Assembly (NCBI GenBank): GCA_951813605.1
Contig: OX638379.1
Location: 1,188,471-1,252,470, forward strand
DNA: 64,000 nt
Source of the DNA: an uncultured Bryobacterales bacterium
GTDB lineage: Bacteria > Acidobacteriota > Terriglobia > Bryobacterales > UBA6623
Reading direction: 5' to 3'
A program made the position numbers and the translations under genes. Of the stretch, positions 44,301-53,056 are shown one piece after another (positions within the stretch are counted from its first letter, which is position 1; the number at the start of each line of letters is the position of its first letter). A model generated the notes under the pieces. It worked only from the letters and a program-made list of their open reading frames with translations, was not told the DNA's origin and ran no database searches.

Positions 44301-46049
44301 AAGTTCCTTTCTCGGCAGCAAGTCGTAGAAGAACTCGATTCGATGACCGAGGTCGTCGGACACCTTGATCTGGTTGTCCCCTGTGGCGACGATCTTTTCG
44401 GCCTTGTCGACCAGTCCCACCAGATACTTCCGCTCGCCGCTGTCGCGCCAAGCTCGCTCGAGGATCTCTGCGGCGAACTTGAAAACCACGTTGGGCCCAA
44501 AATTCGATCCTTTGCCGGCGGCATTGATTCCTTGCGGGTCCGCGGTCTGCAGCACGTAATTCGCAGTTCTCTTCTGCTGGTAAGAGTGCAACTGCTTTGG
44601 CTTGAAGGTGCGCTCGTGCAGGACGATATTCCGTCCGGCCACCCTGCTGCCGGCCGGCGCGTCACCAAGATCGTTCGGGGCGAGGGACGTGTTGACGGCC
44701 GCGTCGACGAGCTTGTTAGTCGGACGCAGGCTCTCGTACATCGTGTTGACGAGGCGGCGATGGTTCTGGATCGTGCCCTCGGGTCGGTATCCGTGTCGCA
44801 AGGCGTCCGCCACGCCCCAGACGCCGCTTTGCGTGTGGCAACTCATGCAGTTCTCCCCAAAAAGGCTCGAACCGTCGCGGACCCGCCTATGGACCGCAAT
44901 GTTGCGGGGGCGATGGATCAGCCACGCGTCGATTTCCGCTAGGTGGTAGTAGATCGATTGCCACAATGCGCGTTGTGGTGTCTCGTACGGCGCGGGGTCG
45001 ACAAGGCGAACCTCCAACTCATAGCCGGGTTGATTCGCCTCCACGCGGAGGAAGTACGTTCCTCCGGGATGAACCCTTCTCGTCACGAACGAGCGGAAGT
45101 TGTCATCCTGCTGGTGGATGCGCTCGTTGACGTCCCGTCCCTCGTAGTATGTGTAGACGGGCTGCGGGCCGGGAATCACCTCCGTGTCAGGGTGAATGTA
45201 GGGGATTGCATTGTTGTTCCCAAAATCCTCTCTCTTTGCCGCTTCGCGCGGCTTGAGCTCCTCTGCCGTGGGAACGCCGGGCTTGTAAACGCGGATCCTT
45301 GCGCTGACGACCGGATCGGGCAACTGCAAGTTGGCCGTGAGGAGCTTGACGCGGTCTCCTCGATAGTCGAATCGATACCAATCGTCGGGAGAGCGGCCGG
45401 AGTCGAAATTGTCGAAGTACTCCAGCTCGTCCGTGCCGCCGACCACGCGAAGCACCTGGTCTTCAATGCCCGCTTCGAACGGTAGAGAAACGGCTTGCTC
45501 GGGAGCGTTGTTGGGTTCCGTCTCCAGCACGATGTCGCGGGCTTGGGTCTCTTGAACGGTCTCGACATGCACTTGGACTTCCGCTTGGGTGACGTTTGGC
45601 GTCCGGGACGGGACAGCGGCGGCGAGCGGGGCCAAGCCGGTGTCGCGATGGTATTTGCCACGCGGGCGCTTGCGGTCGATGACCGTCTCGAGCCGGAGTT
45701 CGTACCGGCCTTCCCTCGGTGCCTTGAACAGCACGAACACATCCGGATCGAGCTCGTGGAGGATCTTGGACCAACCGTTCTCGAGTCCGACCACAAGGTC
45801 GCCTCGCTCCTCGGTGAATGCCGGATCAGGACCTTCGGGGCCGCTCCATCGCGCCTCGATCCGAGCGTTCGCCGGAAGCTTCGCCGGACTGGCGATGCCA
45901 ACTTGGATTTGGACTGTCTGCCCCGATGCGAGGTCCCACGTTCTTGTCCAAGACCCGTCAAAGGCTATGGTCTCGGCTAGGGCAGCAGCTGGCATGAGCA
46001 AACACCAGATAGCTCCGAACCAGACCGCGCGCCCACAGTGGTGCCGCAT
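41301..46049 (-). CDS. giant secreted two-haem protein with cyclase-fold and HEAT-repeat regions
   Basis: This protein of ~1582 residues has a signal peptide (VWFGAIWCLLMPAAALAET; start ATG 46049). Its order is: N-terminal beta-rich regions with a Glu/Pro-rich linker; a CxxCH haem site CMSCHTQSG at ~401; an alpha/alpha-barrel region recalling terpenoid-cyclase/prenyltransferase folds (LLALQQDDGSWGFDLG, ~617; QNQFEYGLWNRSAQTGF); HEAT-like helical repeats (RVKACREAAFWSLRQLLLND; DPFAGVRAYAFKAAWHWWVW); a beta-sandwich near 1300 (FLHDREMGIVQPALNG); and a second haem site, CISCHGVPGR, at ~1487. Two cytochrome c sites in a scaffold of this size suggest a periplasmic redox-linked enzyme or polymer-binding machine. 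Family name unknown to me. It is convergent with the acyl-CoA ligase. Confidence 0.82.
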   Translation of the reverse strand: MRHHCGRAVWFGAIWCLLMPAAALAETIAFDGSWTRTWDLASGQTVQIQVGIASPAKLPANARIEARWSGPEGPDPAFTEERGDLVVGLENGWSKILHELDPDVFVLFKAPREGRYELRLETVIDRKRPRGKYHRDTGLAPLAAAVPSRTPNVTQAEVQVHVETVQETQARDIVLETEPNNAPEQAVSLPFEAGIEDQVLRVVGGTDELEYFDNFDSGRSPDDWYRFDYRGDRVKLLTANLQLPDPVVSARIRVYKPGVPTAEELKPREAAKREDFGNNNAIPYIHPDTEVIPGPQPVYTYYEGRDVNERIHQQDDNFRSFVTRRVHPGGTYFLRVEANQPGYELEVRLVDPAPYETPQRALWQSIYYHLAEIDAWLIHRPRNIAVHRRVRDGSSLFGENCMSCHTQSGVWGVADALRHGYRPEGTIQNHRRLVNTMYESLRPTNKLVDAAVNTSLAPNDLGDAPAGSRVAGRNIVLHERTFKPKQLHSYQQKRTANYVLQTADPQGINAAGKGSNFGPNVVFKFAAEILERAWRDSGERKYLVGLVDKAEKIVATGDNQIKVSDDLGHRIEFFYDLLPRKELAELSDGSELAKRAAALLPAFEKQVERDLRRLLALQQDDGSWGFDLGVHDEPADTWNRIDDIGDAAPTAVALIGLRAAGHGTDSPPVRRAVHWLLQNQFEYGLWNRSAQTGFVTNAYVIRALSRLFPGDAKPFERKHFEPMPDERPLDRLSRVRALQATSESDFADLMIDAAEDQMPQVRYFGYLGIGGSLATSGIPTLVGGLSDRVKACREAAFWSLRQLLLNDHGWPAVLAAFRSGDERTRQSILQALVMRVDLSGPRSQVDRNALADLLGRAMRDPFAGVRAYAFKAAWHWWVWNPPLRQRINRAWVDALLRSETNAQVENALRYSTASMLIVNGQIANQTGIDNRDHQYRELEDLYRMLSSARDSAGKRRELFEQRLAAVAATHFEERGNDGGPGQLGYSTPGATNLLGSVLLDVYRNRRAQNGVPWRSIALQGAANVNFLPLQEHLLALLLSDDLEQVAVAAKALSNPSALRLEGNIKTIRPLLAKLDEFLLAGRQDDAEALIRFLSRVRWGFSEDDAEDEREFFELLVPGEVPRPAASARHLLGRPAPAPSGSAEIRTERAVLLGMVLGNNPTLHRRSAFDHVGGEARFWLPSTDWMLRFREGAPTLEEAVEGATEAEELEVIELTGGRTTRQLVPHGLTSRNTILWWREGLPGDRLTFKIEAPEAGQFEVVTAFLHDREMGIVQPALNGEPIGDSLDFYRPDLTALGPVSLGVHTFRQGQNELSFRMVGANPDAEKNYIFGIDYLKLEAGESAGSLFTKDELGIDVIDPIVEAKDRLIEMFTSWFSTATPEDVRKQAIALANKTALRRHPEVLKALAAWVEHEPSPVYRTRIENILNSDDKVYGKRLRELILESSAEQRAGEVRPLASSDEWIADIIHFRDYVFTEMTRIDPKDNRACISCHGVPGRVPTLYLEPPDAAGYIPPAALLGNYRRMQQRVDLHDVEKSKFLRKPLNIQSGEEDGHQGGVRFKADNPSYQVMREWVLKQAEMQRGG

Positions 46050-46596
46050 CCGTCGAGGACGCCGAGTGTTTGGGCGGATCTCTCTGGTCCGTGGGAATGA
46101 CAAAGTCGAATGGATTGGCGGTTCGATCGGGAAGTTGCGGCTGGACATGCTGGCTACCGGTATGCCACGCTCCCATGCTTCACCTCGAACTTCTTCGCCG
46201 GCGAAGGCAGCGTTTTCGGGTCGGATGTGTCGTTTCTGGCTGGGACGCGAGCTCGCATTCTTCCGGCGACGATCCCTAGCCGGAATCCATTATAGGTTCT
46301 CCGCCTTGCGCGAGTGAAGTGTCGAAGCCAATGTCGGACCTGTCCTCGTCGCAGTTGAGTGGGGTTGGGTTGACCCGGCTGAATCCGACAAGGCAGCTCG
46401 CAGGATAGGTCGCCTCTGGAGCTTGCCACGGGGAATCCGCCTGCAAGCGAACTGGTTCTTTGGCCCAAGTATCGAAAGCCACCCTCGCTGCGCCCGAAGT
46501 TCGGAACCCATCCTAGAAATCCAATGCGTCCGATCTACAGGATTCGCGCGGCGGAATCGAGGCGGATCGGCTCCCGTCGACCGACTGCCGGGGCCT
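46050..46596. other. leader region of the giant haem protein, no gene seen
   Basis: Some 547 bp between the YpdA stop and the giant-protein start. Short frames on both strands lack conserved motifs. It probably holds the promoter of the giant gene, but no clear boxes were identified. Confidence 0.3.
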
Positions 46597-47616
46597 TCAG
46601 GTCCGAGTCGTCTGCCGACTGTCTAGCTTGGTCGCGATGTCGGAGGCGATCTGGCCGCCATGGAAGCGCCCGTTTTCAATGAAGATCTCGTTCGTGTGCA
46701 TTCCGGCAACGATCACGCCGGCTAAGTAGACTCCGGCGCGATCGCTCTCGAGGGTATTTGGATCTGTTTGGGGTTTACGCGTCTCGTCGTTGAATGCGAT
46801 TCCAACGCTTGCGAGGAATTCCATGTCAGGCTGATAGCCAGTCATCGCGAGAACGAAGTCATTCGCGATCGACAATGGCCCTTCCGGAGTATCGAGCTGC
46901 AACGTCTTCTGGTCGATCCGTGTCACTCGGCTGCCCAAATGGGCCCGGATTTCATCGTTCTTGATCCGGTTCGAAATGTCCGGCAAGATCCAATACTTGA
47001 TCTTCGGGCTCAATTCCGGATGGCGGTGTATCAAGGTGACGCGGGCCCCGGCCCTGTAGCATTCCAAGGCGCAAATCGCGGCCGAATTCTGGCCTCCGAT
47101 CACCGCGAGGTCGCAGTCGTAGAACGGGTGCGGCTCGTGGTAGTAGTGATGGACCTTGGGCAGGTCCTCGCCCGGGATGCCCATGCGGACCGGGATGTCG
47201 TAAAAACCCGTCGCCAGGACGACCTTGCGCGCGGTGTGCCGGTGCCGCTCGCCCGTTCGGTCCCTGGTGCCGACGATGAAAAACCCGTCATCGCCGCCGA
47301 CGGTTTCGACCAGCTCGTATTGGTGAATGTCCAGACGATAGTGGCTCGCGACACGCCGGTAGTATTTCAGGGCTTCGCCGCGCGTGGGCTTTTCGCGGAC
47401 CGCAGTCATCGGGATGTCGCCGATCTCGAGAAGTTCTGGAGTTGTGAAAAAAGTGAGGTTGGTCGGGTACCTGTAAAGCGAGTTGACGACGCAGCCCTTT
47501 TCGATGGTCTTTACGCGGAACCCGCACTTCTGGATCTCGATAGCGCACGCCAAGCCCGTCGGCCCGGCCCCGACGACTATAACGTCGAGAGACGAGACTG
47601 CTTTGTTTGAAGGCAA
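46597..47616 (-). CDS. ypdA: YpdA-family NADPH-dependent reductase (bacillithiol disulfide reductase type)
   Basis: This flavoprotein of ~340 residues resembles YpdA, the putative bacillithiol-disulfide reductase. It has an FAD-binding VIVVGAGPTGLACAIEIQKCG, the YpdA-typical YRYPTNLTFFTTPELLEIGDI, VRMGIPGEDLPKVHHYYHEPH, an NADPH-binding LAVIGGQNSAAICALECYRAG, and a C-terminal GVYLAGVIVAGMHTNEIFIENG. It lacks the CxxC pair of thioredoxin reductases, as YpdA does. No ATG is available near the fold. The TTG at 47616, right after GGGAG, is chosen; GTG at 47640 or 47679 are alternatives. It is divergent from the FG-GAP protein gene. It implies bacillithiol chemistry in this organism, although the synthesis genes bshABC are not in the window. 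Confidence 0.88.
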   Translation of the reverse strand: MPSNKAVSSLDVIVVGAGPTGLACAIEIQKCGFRVKTIEKGCVVNSLYRYPTNLTFFTTPELLEIGDIPMTAVREKPTRGEALKYYRRVASHYRLDIHQYELVETVGGDDGFFIVGTRDRTGERHRHTARKVVLATGFYDIPVRMGIPGEDLPKVHHYYHEPHPFYDCDLAVIGGQNSAAICALECYRAGARVTLIHRHPELSPKIKYWILPDISNRIKNDEIRAHLGSRVTRIDQKTLQLDTPEGPLSIANDFVLAMTGYQPDMEFLASVGIAFNDETRKPQTDPNTLESDRAGVYLAGVIVAGMHTNEIFIENGRFHGGQIASDIATKLDSRQTTRT

Positions 47617-47721
47617 CTCCCAGTATAGGAATCCGACCACCCCCGAGGAGCGGCGCCAGCAGTTGCAAGAGTGGCACACTGTACTAGCACGGCTTGACTT
47701 GGCCGAGGAGGAGTGGACGCG

Positions 47722-48876
47722 ATGAGAAATTCAGTGTTTTTGCACTTTGCACTAGGGGTTGCCCTGACATCCCAAGCGGTTGCGGACGACGACTGGAAGC
47801 GGCACGTAGTTGCCACCGGGTATGCTTGCCAGACGGCCGTGGCAGCCGATTTCACCGGAGATGGCATGCCGGACGTGATCGCAGACGCCCAAGGCGAAAC
47901 ACACCTATATGTCGCGCCGTCGTGGGAGAAAGTGGTCATCGACGGGAAGTGGCCGTTCCGGCCGGGTGTGCGCGACACGATTCATAGCGAAGTCATGGAC
48001 GTCGATGGCGACGGCGACCCGGATTATATTGGGGCCGTCTATTCGCCGGGGCCAGTGTTCTGGCTCGAGCGCCCCGCCAATCCATTGGTCGATCGCTGGT
48101 TATTGCGCATCGTCGATGGCGACGTCAACGGCACTCATGGATTGGTGAAAGGAGACATCGACGGCGATGGTCAGCAGGACCTCGCAGGCAACAGCGCGCA
48201 GCCAAAGGACGCCTACCCCAATTCGCTTGTCTGGTGGCGCGTTCCGACGAATCCGCGCTCGGCCGAGGAGTGGGTCCGTCACGTGTTCGCGGATCAGGAC
48301 GCTCCCGGCTTGAGCCACTACCTCGGCATCGGAGACTTGGACGGCGACGGCGTACCGGACGTGGTTTCGGCGGGCAAGGATGCCGTGACCGGGGGAGGGA
48401 ACTGGTTCGCATGGTGGAAGCAGCCCAAGGACCATTCGACCCCTTGGCTGAAGCGGACGCTCGCCGTCAATCAGACTGGAGCGACAAACGCGCTGCCAGC
48501 CGACCTCAACGGCGACGGCTCGACAGATATCTTCGCCACGCGAGGGCACGGGAAGGGCGTGCTGTGGTTCGAGGGCCCGGGTTTCGCGCTTCACGAGATC
48601 GATTCCGAGATCGAAGGGCCTCACGACCTGGCGATCGGCGACATCGACGGGGATGGCGACATCGATGGCGTGACCTGCGGCAAGGACAGCTATGTCGTAG
48701 CTTGGTATCAAAACGACGGTAACGGAAACTTTGGCAAGCACGTGATTCACGACGATCAGGCGGGTTACGACATTCGTTTGGTTGATATGGATGTCGACGG
48801 AGATCTAGACGTGCTCGTTGCGGGGCAGAACTCGAAGAACGTGGTCTGGTACGAAAACACGATTGCTGGCCCCTGA
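47722..48876 (+). CDS. secreted FG-GAP/VCBS beta-propeller protein
   Basis: This is a 384-residue protein with a signal peptide (FLHFALGVALTSQAVADD). It carries repeated Ca-binding loops of the D-x-D-G-D-x-x-x-D type: FTGDGMPDV, VDGDGDPDY, IDGDGQQDL, LDGDGVPDV, LNGDGSTDI, IDGDGDIDG and VDGDLDVLV, which together give an FG-GAP/VCBS seven-bladed propeller. The blades end in VWYENT-like strands (VLWFEGPG, AWYQNDGNG). The function is likely surface or periplasmic binding, not catalysis. The ATG at 47722 follows AGGAG. It is divergent from ypdA and followed 128 bp later by the PHP-like protein on the same strand; a joint unit is possible. Confidence 0.85.
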   Translation: MRNSVFLHFALGVALTSQAVADDDWKRHVVATGYACQTAVAADFTGDGMPDVIADAQGETHLYVAPSWEKVVIDGKWPFRPGVRDTIHSEVMDVDGDGDPDYIGAVYSPGPVFWLERPANPLVDRWLLRIVDGDVNGTHGLVKGDIDGDGQQDLAGNSAQPKDAYPNSLVWWRVPTNPRSAEEWVRHVFADQDAPGLSHYLGIGDLDGDGVPDVVSAGKDAVTGGGNWFAWWKQPKDHSTPWLKRTLAVNQTGATNALPADLNGDGSTDIFATRGHGKGVLWFEGPGFALHEIDSEIEGPHDLAIGDIDGDGDIDGVTCGKDSYVVAWYQNDGNGNFGKHVIHDDQAGYDIRLVDMDVDGDLDVLVAGQNSKNVVWYENTIAGP

Positions 48877-49004
48877 TCAAAGGGGATTCTCCGCCGTGCC
48901 ATTTGCCCGCCCCCTGCGAACCACCAGGACCAAGAACAGTCTCCGGGCGATGGCGGCGTTGCCCTACCATAGGGCCAGCGTGGAAACAGCCCGCGCAAAT
49001 TGCC

Positions 49005-51227
49005 ATGAATCGCCTAGCTTGCATGCTGCTTCTTCTTTGCTCGGTCGCCGCGGCGGATCCGCTGGATTGCGATTTCTCGGATTACCGACCGACCGGCGGC
49101 CTGAAGGCGGAGACGCTGGACGGGGATGTCCAATTCGAGTGGTCGGGCGCGGCTTCGGGTCAGCTCAGAGCGACCTTTGGCGTCGACGGCGGGCAGCCGG
49201 TCATCCGACAGTTCGCCGCGCTCTCTAGAGCCGGGCATTGGGCACCCCTGGTGCAAAACGGGCGCCCCGAGTTCCATGTGGCGGAGGGCAAGCGGCGGAT
49301 TTCGTACCAGCAGCTGCGGCCGATGGAAGACCTTGGCAGGGAGGCGACCGCAGAGGTCGTCGAGAGAGAGAAATGGAAGGTCTTCTGGGACGCGCCGCTT
49401 AATGTGCCTGGGCTCGAGGACGTGAATCCCGGCATGCCGAGGGATCCCGGCGAGGTTACGCGGAGGGACGTCGTGTACGACGTCAAGTCCTGCAAGGTCC
49501 GAAGGGAAGGGGTCCGGCTTGAAATCTCGTTCGACGGATTGGCGCTGGGATCGTTCGAAGGCAGTCTTCGGTTCACCGTCTACAAAGGAACCAACCTAGT
49601 CCGCCAGGAGGCCATCGCCGCTACCTCCAAGCCGTCCGTGGCATACGTATACCGGGCCGGACTGAGCGGGCTGAAGGACGACGACTACGAGCGGCTGCGC
49701 TGGAGAGACATCGCCCGCGACTGGCAGCACTACCGCTTCGGAGGGGGAACGAACGACGGCCCGGTGCCCTTGCGCGCCCGCAACCGGGTCCTTCTCTTGG
49801 AACAGTCGCGCGGCACCCTAGCTGTCTTCCCGCCTTCCCATAAGTTCTTCTTCGCTCGCGAGATCGAAATGAACCTAGGCTACGTGTGGTATCGCCAGCG
49901 GCAAGACGGTCGTTTCGATATCGGCGTGCGACAGGGAGAGCGGGAGGAGATGTTCCGGCCTTGGGGAGCGTCAGATGGCATTTGGGAGAAGCGCGTCCGG
50001 CAATCGCGCCGCTTCGCCGAAGGGAATTTCGCTCTCTACAACGCCCCGCCCGGCAGCTTGCAGCGCATGGCGGTCTACTACTATCTGGGTCCGGCACAGG
50101 CCGAAGACACGCAGGAGGCCGTCCTTGCATTCACTAACGGCGACAAATACAAGCCGCTGGAAGGCTACCAAATCGCTGTCAGCCACTTCCACACCCACTT
50201 CGCCGAGCAACTCGCCGATGGGGGCTCGTTCGATCTGCGGCCGCCCTGGATTTCCGCCTTCCGCGGGCTAGGAATCAACATCGCGATGATGTCGGACTTT
50301 CACGGAGACGGACATCCGGCGGATTCGGGCGAGGTCCGCTTCAAGGAGCTCGGCGAATACTTTGAGGCGTGCCGAAGGCATTCGGACGAGGATTTTCTCC
50401 TGATGCCGGGGGAGGAGCCGAACGTGCATCTCGGCGGCCATTACACGCTGGTCTTTCCCAGCCCGGTCTACTGGTCCAAGGTGCGTGCCGAGGGAGCGGA
50501 GTTCCGGTCTGAGCATGCTTTGTACGGAACGGTTTATCGGGTCGGCTCGGCTGCGGAGATGCTCTCGATGATGGAAACGGAAGGTGCCTTGATGTGGCAG
50601 GCACACCCGCGCACCAAGGGGTCGACCTTCTATCCCGATGTCGTTCGCGGAGCCCCGCACTTTGTTAGCGACCGCTATCTGGGAGGAGCGTTCCAGACCT
50701 TGCCGGCCGATCTCTCTCACGCCAGGATCTGCGAAGAGCGCTGCTTCGAACTGCTGGACGACATGAACAACTGGGTGGGCCCGAAGTACCTGATTGCAGA
50801 GGGCGATACCTACACGAAGTATCCGGAGGACGAGATCTACCCCCAGCTGTCGGTGAATTACATTCGATTGGACGAGCTGCCCGGGTTTGACGAGGATTGG
50901 AGCCCGATCACTGAGGCGATGCGTCGGGGCGATTTCTTCGTGTCAACTGGCGAGGTGCTCATTCCTTCGTTTGAGGTTGAAGGCTACGAGGATCGTCGCA
51001 CCTTGGTCGCGGAAGTGCAGTGGACGTTCCCGCTGGAGTTCGTGGAGCTCGTCTGGGGTAACGGCGAAGAGACTGGGCGACAGGTTCTGCCGACGAGCGA
51101 TCTTGGAGCTTTCGGCAGCAAGAGGTTCCGCATGGAATTCGACGCGTCGGGTAAGAAATGGGTGCGGTTCTCGGCTTGGGACTCGGCGGGAAACGGGGCC
51201 TTCGCCCAGCCCGTCCACCTGCGGTAG
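49005..51227 (+). CDS. secreted DUF3604/PHP-like protein
   Basis: This is a 740-residue exported protein (signal MNRLACMLLLLCSVAAADP, start 49005). The N-terminal ~380 residues are beta-rich and unfamiliar. The C-terminal half has PHP-type metal-ligand text: AVSHFHTHFAEQLADGG (H-x-H), MMSDFHGDGHPADSG, LLMPGEEPNVHLGGHY (Glu, His), and MWQAHPRTKG (His). These positions match the tri-metal centre of PHP phosphoesterases and the DUF3604 group. Substrate unknown; a phosphate ester or other hydrolysable bond is inferred. The gene follows the FG-GAP gene on the same strand and precedes the IS4 element on the other. Compared with small PHP enzymes it is long, because of the N-terminal extension. Confidence 0.8.
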   Translation: MNRLACMLLLLCSVAAADPLDCDFSDYRPTGGLKAETLDGDVQFEWSGAASGQLRATFGVDGGQPVIRQFAALSRAGHWAPLVQNGRPEFHVAEGKRRISYQQLRPMEDLGREATAEVVEREKWKVFWDAPLNVPGLEDVNPGMPRDPGEVTRRDVVYDVKSCKVRREGVRLEISFDGLALGSFEGSLRFTVYKGTNLVRQEAIAATSKPSVAYVYRAGLSGLKDDDYERLRWRDIARDWQHYRFGGGTNDGPVPLRARNRVLLLEQSRGTLAVFPPSHKFFFAREIEMNLGYVWYRQRQDGRFDIGVRQGEREEMFRPWGASDGIWEKRVRQSRRFAEGNFALYNAPPGSLQRMAVYYYLGPAQAEDTQEAVLAFTNGDKYKPLEGYQIAVSHFHTHFAEQLADGGSFDLRPPWISAFRGLGINIAMMSDFHGDGHPADSGEVRFKELGEYFEACRRHSDEDFLLMPGEEPNVHLGGHYTLVFPSPVYWSKVRAEGAEFRSEHALYGTVYRVGSAAEMLSMMETEGALMWQAHPRTKGSTFYPDVVRGAPHFVSDRYLGGAFQTLPADLSHARICEERCFELLDDMNNWVGPKYLIAEGDTYTKYPEDEIYPQLSVNYIRLDELPGFDEDWSPITEAMRRGDFFVSTGEVLIPSFEVEGYEDRRTLVAEVQWTFPLEFVELVWGNGEETGRQVLPTSDLGAFGSKRFRMEFDASGKKWVRFSAWDSAGNGAFAQPVHLR

Positions 51228-51282
51228 CCGCACTCTTGCTCTTGGGTCCCCGTCGAGAGGAGAGATTCGGAGGCCTCGGTGC

Positions 51283-52669
51283 CAGGATTGCTCAGGCGGG
51301 CAGTCGAGGCTTCGAGTCCAGGACGCGTTCGCGATAGACGGTCGGAATTCTCAGCCGACCGATTGTCGACCTCGGTGCGCCCGAATTTACGTCGTCCCGT
51401 ACTCGTTCAACTCGTCGTTTGCTGTTCGACGGCGCCCCGCGTCCCGGAATTCCCCGGTTTCGTCTGGACGACTCGGACGGCTCGTATGAACGACAGCTGG
51501 TCAGCTGATCCGTGCGCAACTCGCGCCACTTCTTGGAGGAAGTGCCTGACAGCGTAATGGGCGAGCATCAAGCCTTCGATCTCCTGCTCGACGAGGCGGG
51601 GCGTCTTGCTGCGCAGGATCGACCCGCGCCATAGCGTATGCGTCTTGACCTCGTCATTGGCCCCCTCGATCTCCCAGCGCTCGTGATACAGGGCCGCGAG
51701 TTCGACGGCCGGCGCCTGCACAGGGTCGAGCAGCGTGGTCACCAAGCGGGAGGGCGGGGCGTCGGAGCCGTCAATGGAGTAATCCAACACACGGACTGGC
51801 GCGCCGCCGATCGAGCTGCGAAACGAGCCGTCATCCAGAAACTCGCCAGACGGCAGCTCTTCGTCGAGTTCCGCTTTCCATAGCAGTTCCGCGCCCTTTG
51901 CCGATGCCGACTGCCAAAGGCGTCGGCTCAGATAGCCCTGGCCGGCCAGCAGGAGCGACTGGGGTCCCAAGTGACCGTGCAAGCGCATTGCTTGCTCCCG
52001 CCTGGTTTCCTTGCAAGGGCCGTAGGTCCATGCGAAGGCGGCTCGTGTCCCGACCTCGATTAGCACGGCCACTCGCGCTCTTGGGCGGGACGATTCGGCC
52101 TGCTCCGACTCGATATTGCCGAACGCTTCCCTGTTGCGCGCCTCGGCGGGTACTTCGAGCATCATGCAGTCATAGGCAAGCAGTCGGAGGCCCCTGTACC
52201 AGCCGCCCCGCGTGCGTTTGTCGGCGAATGCTCGCACGGTGCGTTTTCTAAGGGCCGCGAACGGCTTGGTTCCAAGGCGGCTCCTGGCCCGTGAGATCGA
52301 CGACTTGCCTACAAGGCCCAATGGCACGCTGGCGCGAGCCAATCGCAAGCCATCTGCCAGGCTGCTAAGGACCTCGCTGGCGGGGACGTTTCGGAACAGG
52401 CCGAGCGCGATCACGTAGTACATGACTGCCTCGGCGGAAAGCTCTCGTCGCCTGCGGCTGAGACGGTTGCACTCGCGCAGTGCCGCCTGCACGGATCGCA
52501 TTGGGAAGACTTTCGCTATGACGCCGATGCTCAGGTACTCGGACAGTCCTGCTTTCCTGCGAAGCATAGCTCGGCTGCGTGCCACGGTGAAGTCTCTTCG
52601 CGACGAAGAGGCGCATCAACTCTAGCGGATACGTAGCGCTAAGGCAACAGTTCTCACCTGAGCTTCCTG
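51283..52669 (-). mobile_element. IS4-family insertion sequence (probably inactive)
   Basis: An element of about 1.39 kb surrounds the transposase gene. Imperfect terminal inverted repeats can be aligned: CAGGATTGCTCAGGCGGGCA from 51283 against CAGGAAGCTCAGGTGAGAAC read back from 52669 (one gap, several mismatches). No flanking direct repeat was identified, so the outer ends are approximate. The divergence of the ends and of a catalytic residue suggests an old insertion. Confidence 0.6.
51407..52585 (-). CDS. IS4-family transposase with altered second catalytic residue
   Basis: This is an intact 392-residue IS4-type DDE transposase. The N-terminal domain (IGVIAKVFPMRSVQAALRECN, AEAVMYYVIALGLFRNVPASE) matches the IS4 N-terminal family. 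The first Asp is in LRLLAYDCMMLEVPAEARNRE, and the third region has the Y-R-E-K signature (YHERWEIEGANDEVK). The second catalytic block, normally LLADRGF-like, reads SLLLAGQGYLSRRLWQ, so the expected Asp is Gly. If this is right, cleavage should fail and the element depends on other copies. The frame itself is open from end to end, so decay has begun by missense change only. Confidence 0.85.
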   Translation of the reverse strand: MARSRAMLRRKAGLSEYLSIGVIAKVFPMRSVQAALRECNRLSRRRRELSAEAVMYYVIALGLFRNVPASEVLSSLADGLRLARASVPLGLVGKSSISRARSRLGTKPFAALRKRTVRAFADKRTRGGWYRGLRLLAYDCMMLEVPAEARNREAFGNIESEQAESSRPRARVAVLIEVGTRAAFAWTYGPCKETRREQAMRLHGHLGPQSLLLAGQGYLSRRLWQSASAKGAELLWKAELDEELPSGEFLDDGSFRSSIGGAPVRVLDYSIDGSDAPPSRLVTTLLDPVQAPAVELAALYHERWEIEGANDEVKTHTLWRGSILRSKTPRLVEQEIEGLMLAHYAVRHFLQEVARVAHGSADQLSFIRAVRVVQTKPGNSGTRGAVEQQTTS

Positions 52670-53056
52670 CTCTCGGCCGTCGATTCGGTTGCCTCTTGCG
52701 GCCTCTCTATGGTGTCGTTCGCAGGGTCGCAGTGGTGGGCAGGAGGGTCGGAATGCCGCTCCTTGCGCACCGGCGCCTGCAGGCCAGGGTTCAATGACGC
52801 GAGCGGCCTGCCGCACGCGGCAAGCCAAGAGCGGATTCTGCGATCGAACGTTCAGCTGGATTCGAATCAAAGGCGGCTGCAAAGCCGATGGCTCTGCGGA
52901 ATGCCTCAATCACCTCGAGGGCTGGATGCCTCCATTGGAGGCGGACTCGACTAGCGGCCTTCCATTCGGGAGCGATTCATCGCTGCCGATCTGCACGCTT
53001 TTCCCCGCCAGGAGCAATGCAAGCCGAAGCACTCGAATGCACTACGATAGACTCTC
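52670..53056. other. spacer between IS4 element and RraA gene
   Basis: 387 bp with no gene recognised. An inverted repeat CCTGCCGCACGCGGCAAG lies near 52.81 kb. The stretch may hold the promoter of the RraA-like gene. Confidence 0.3.
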
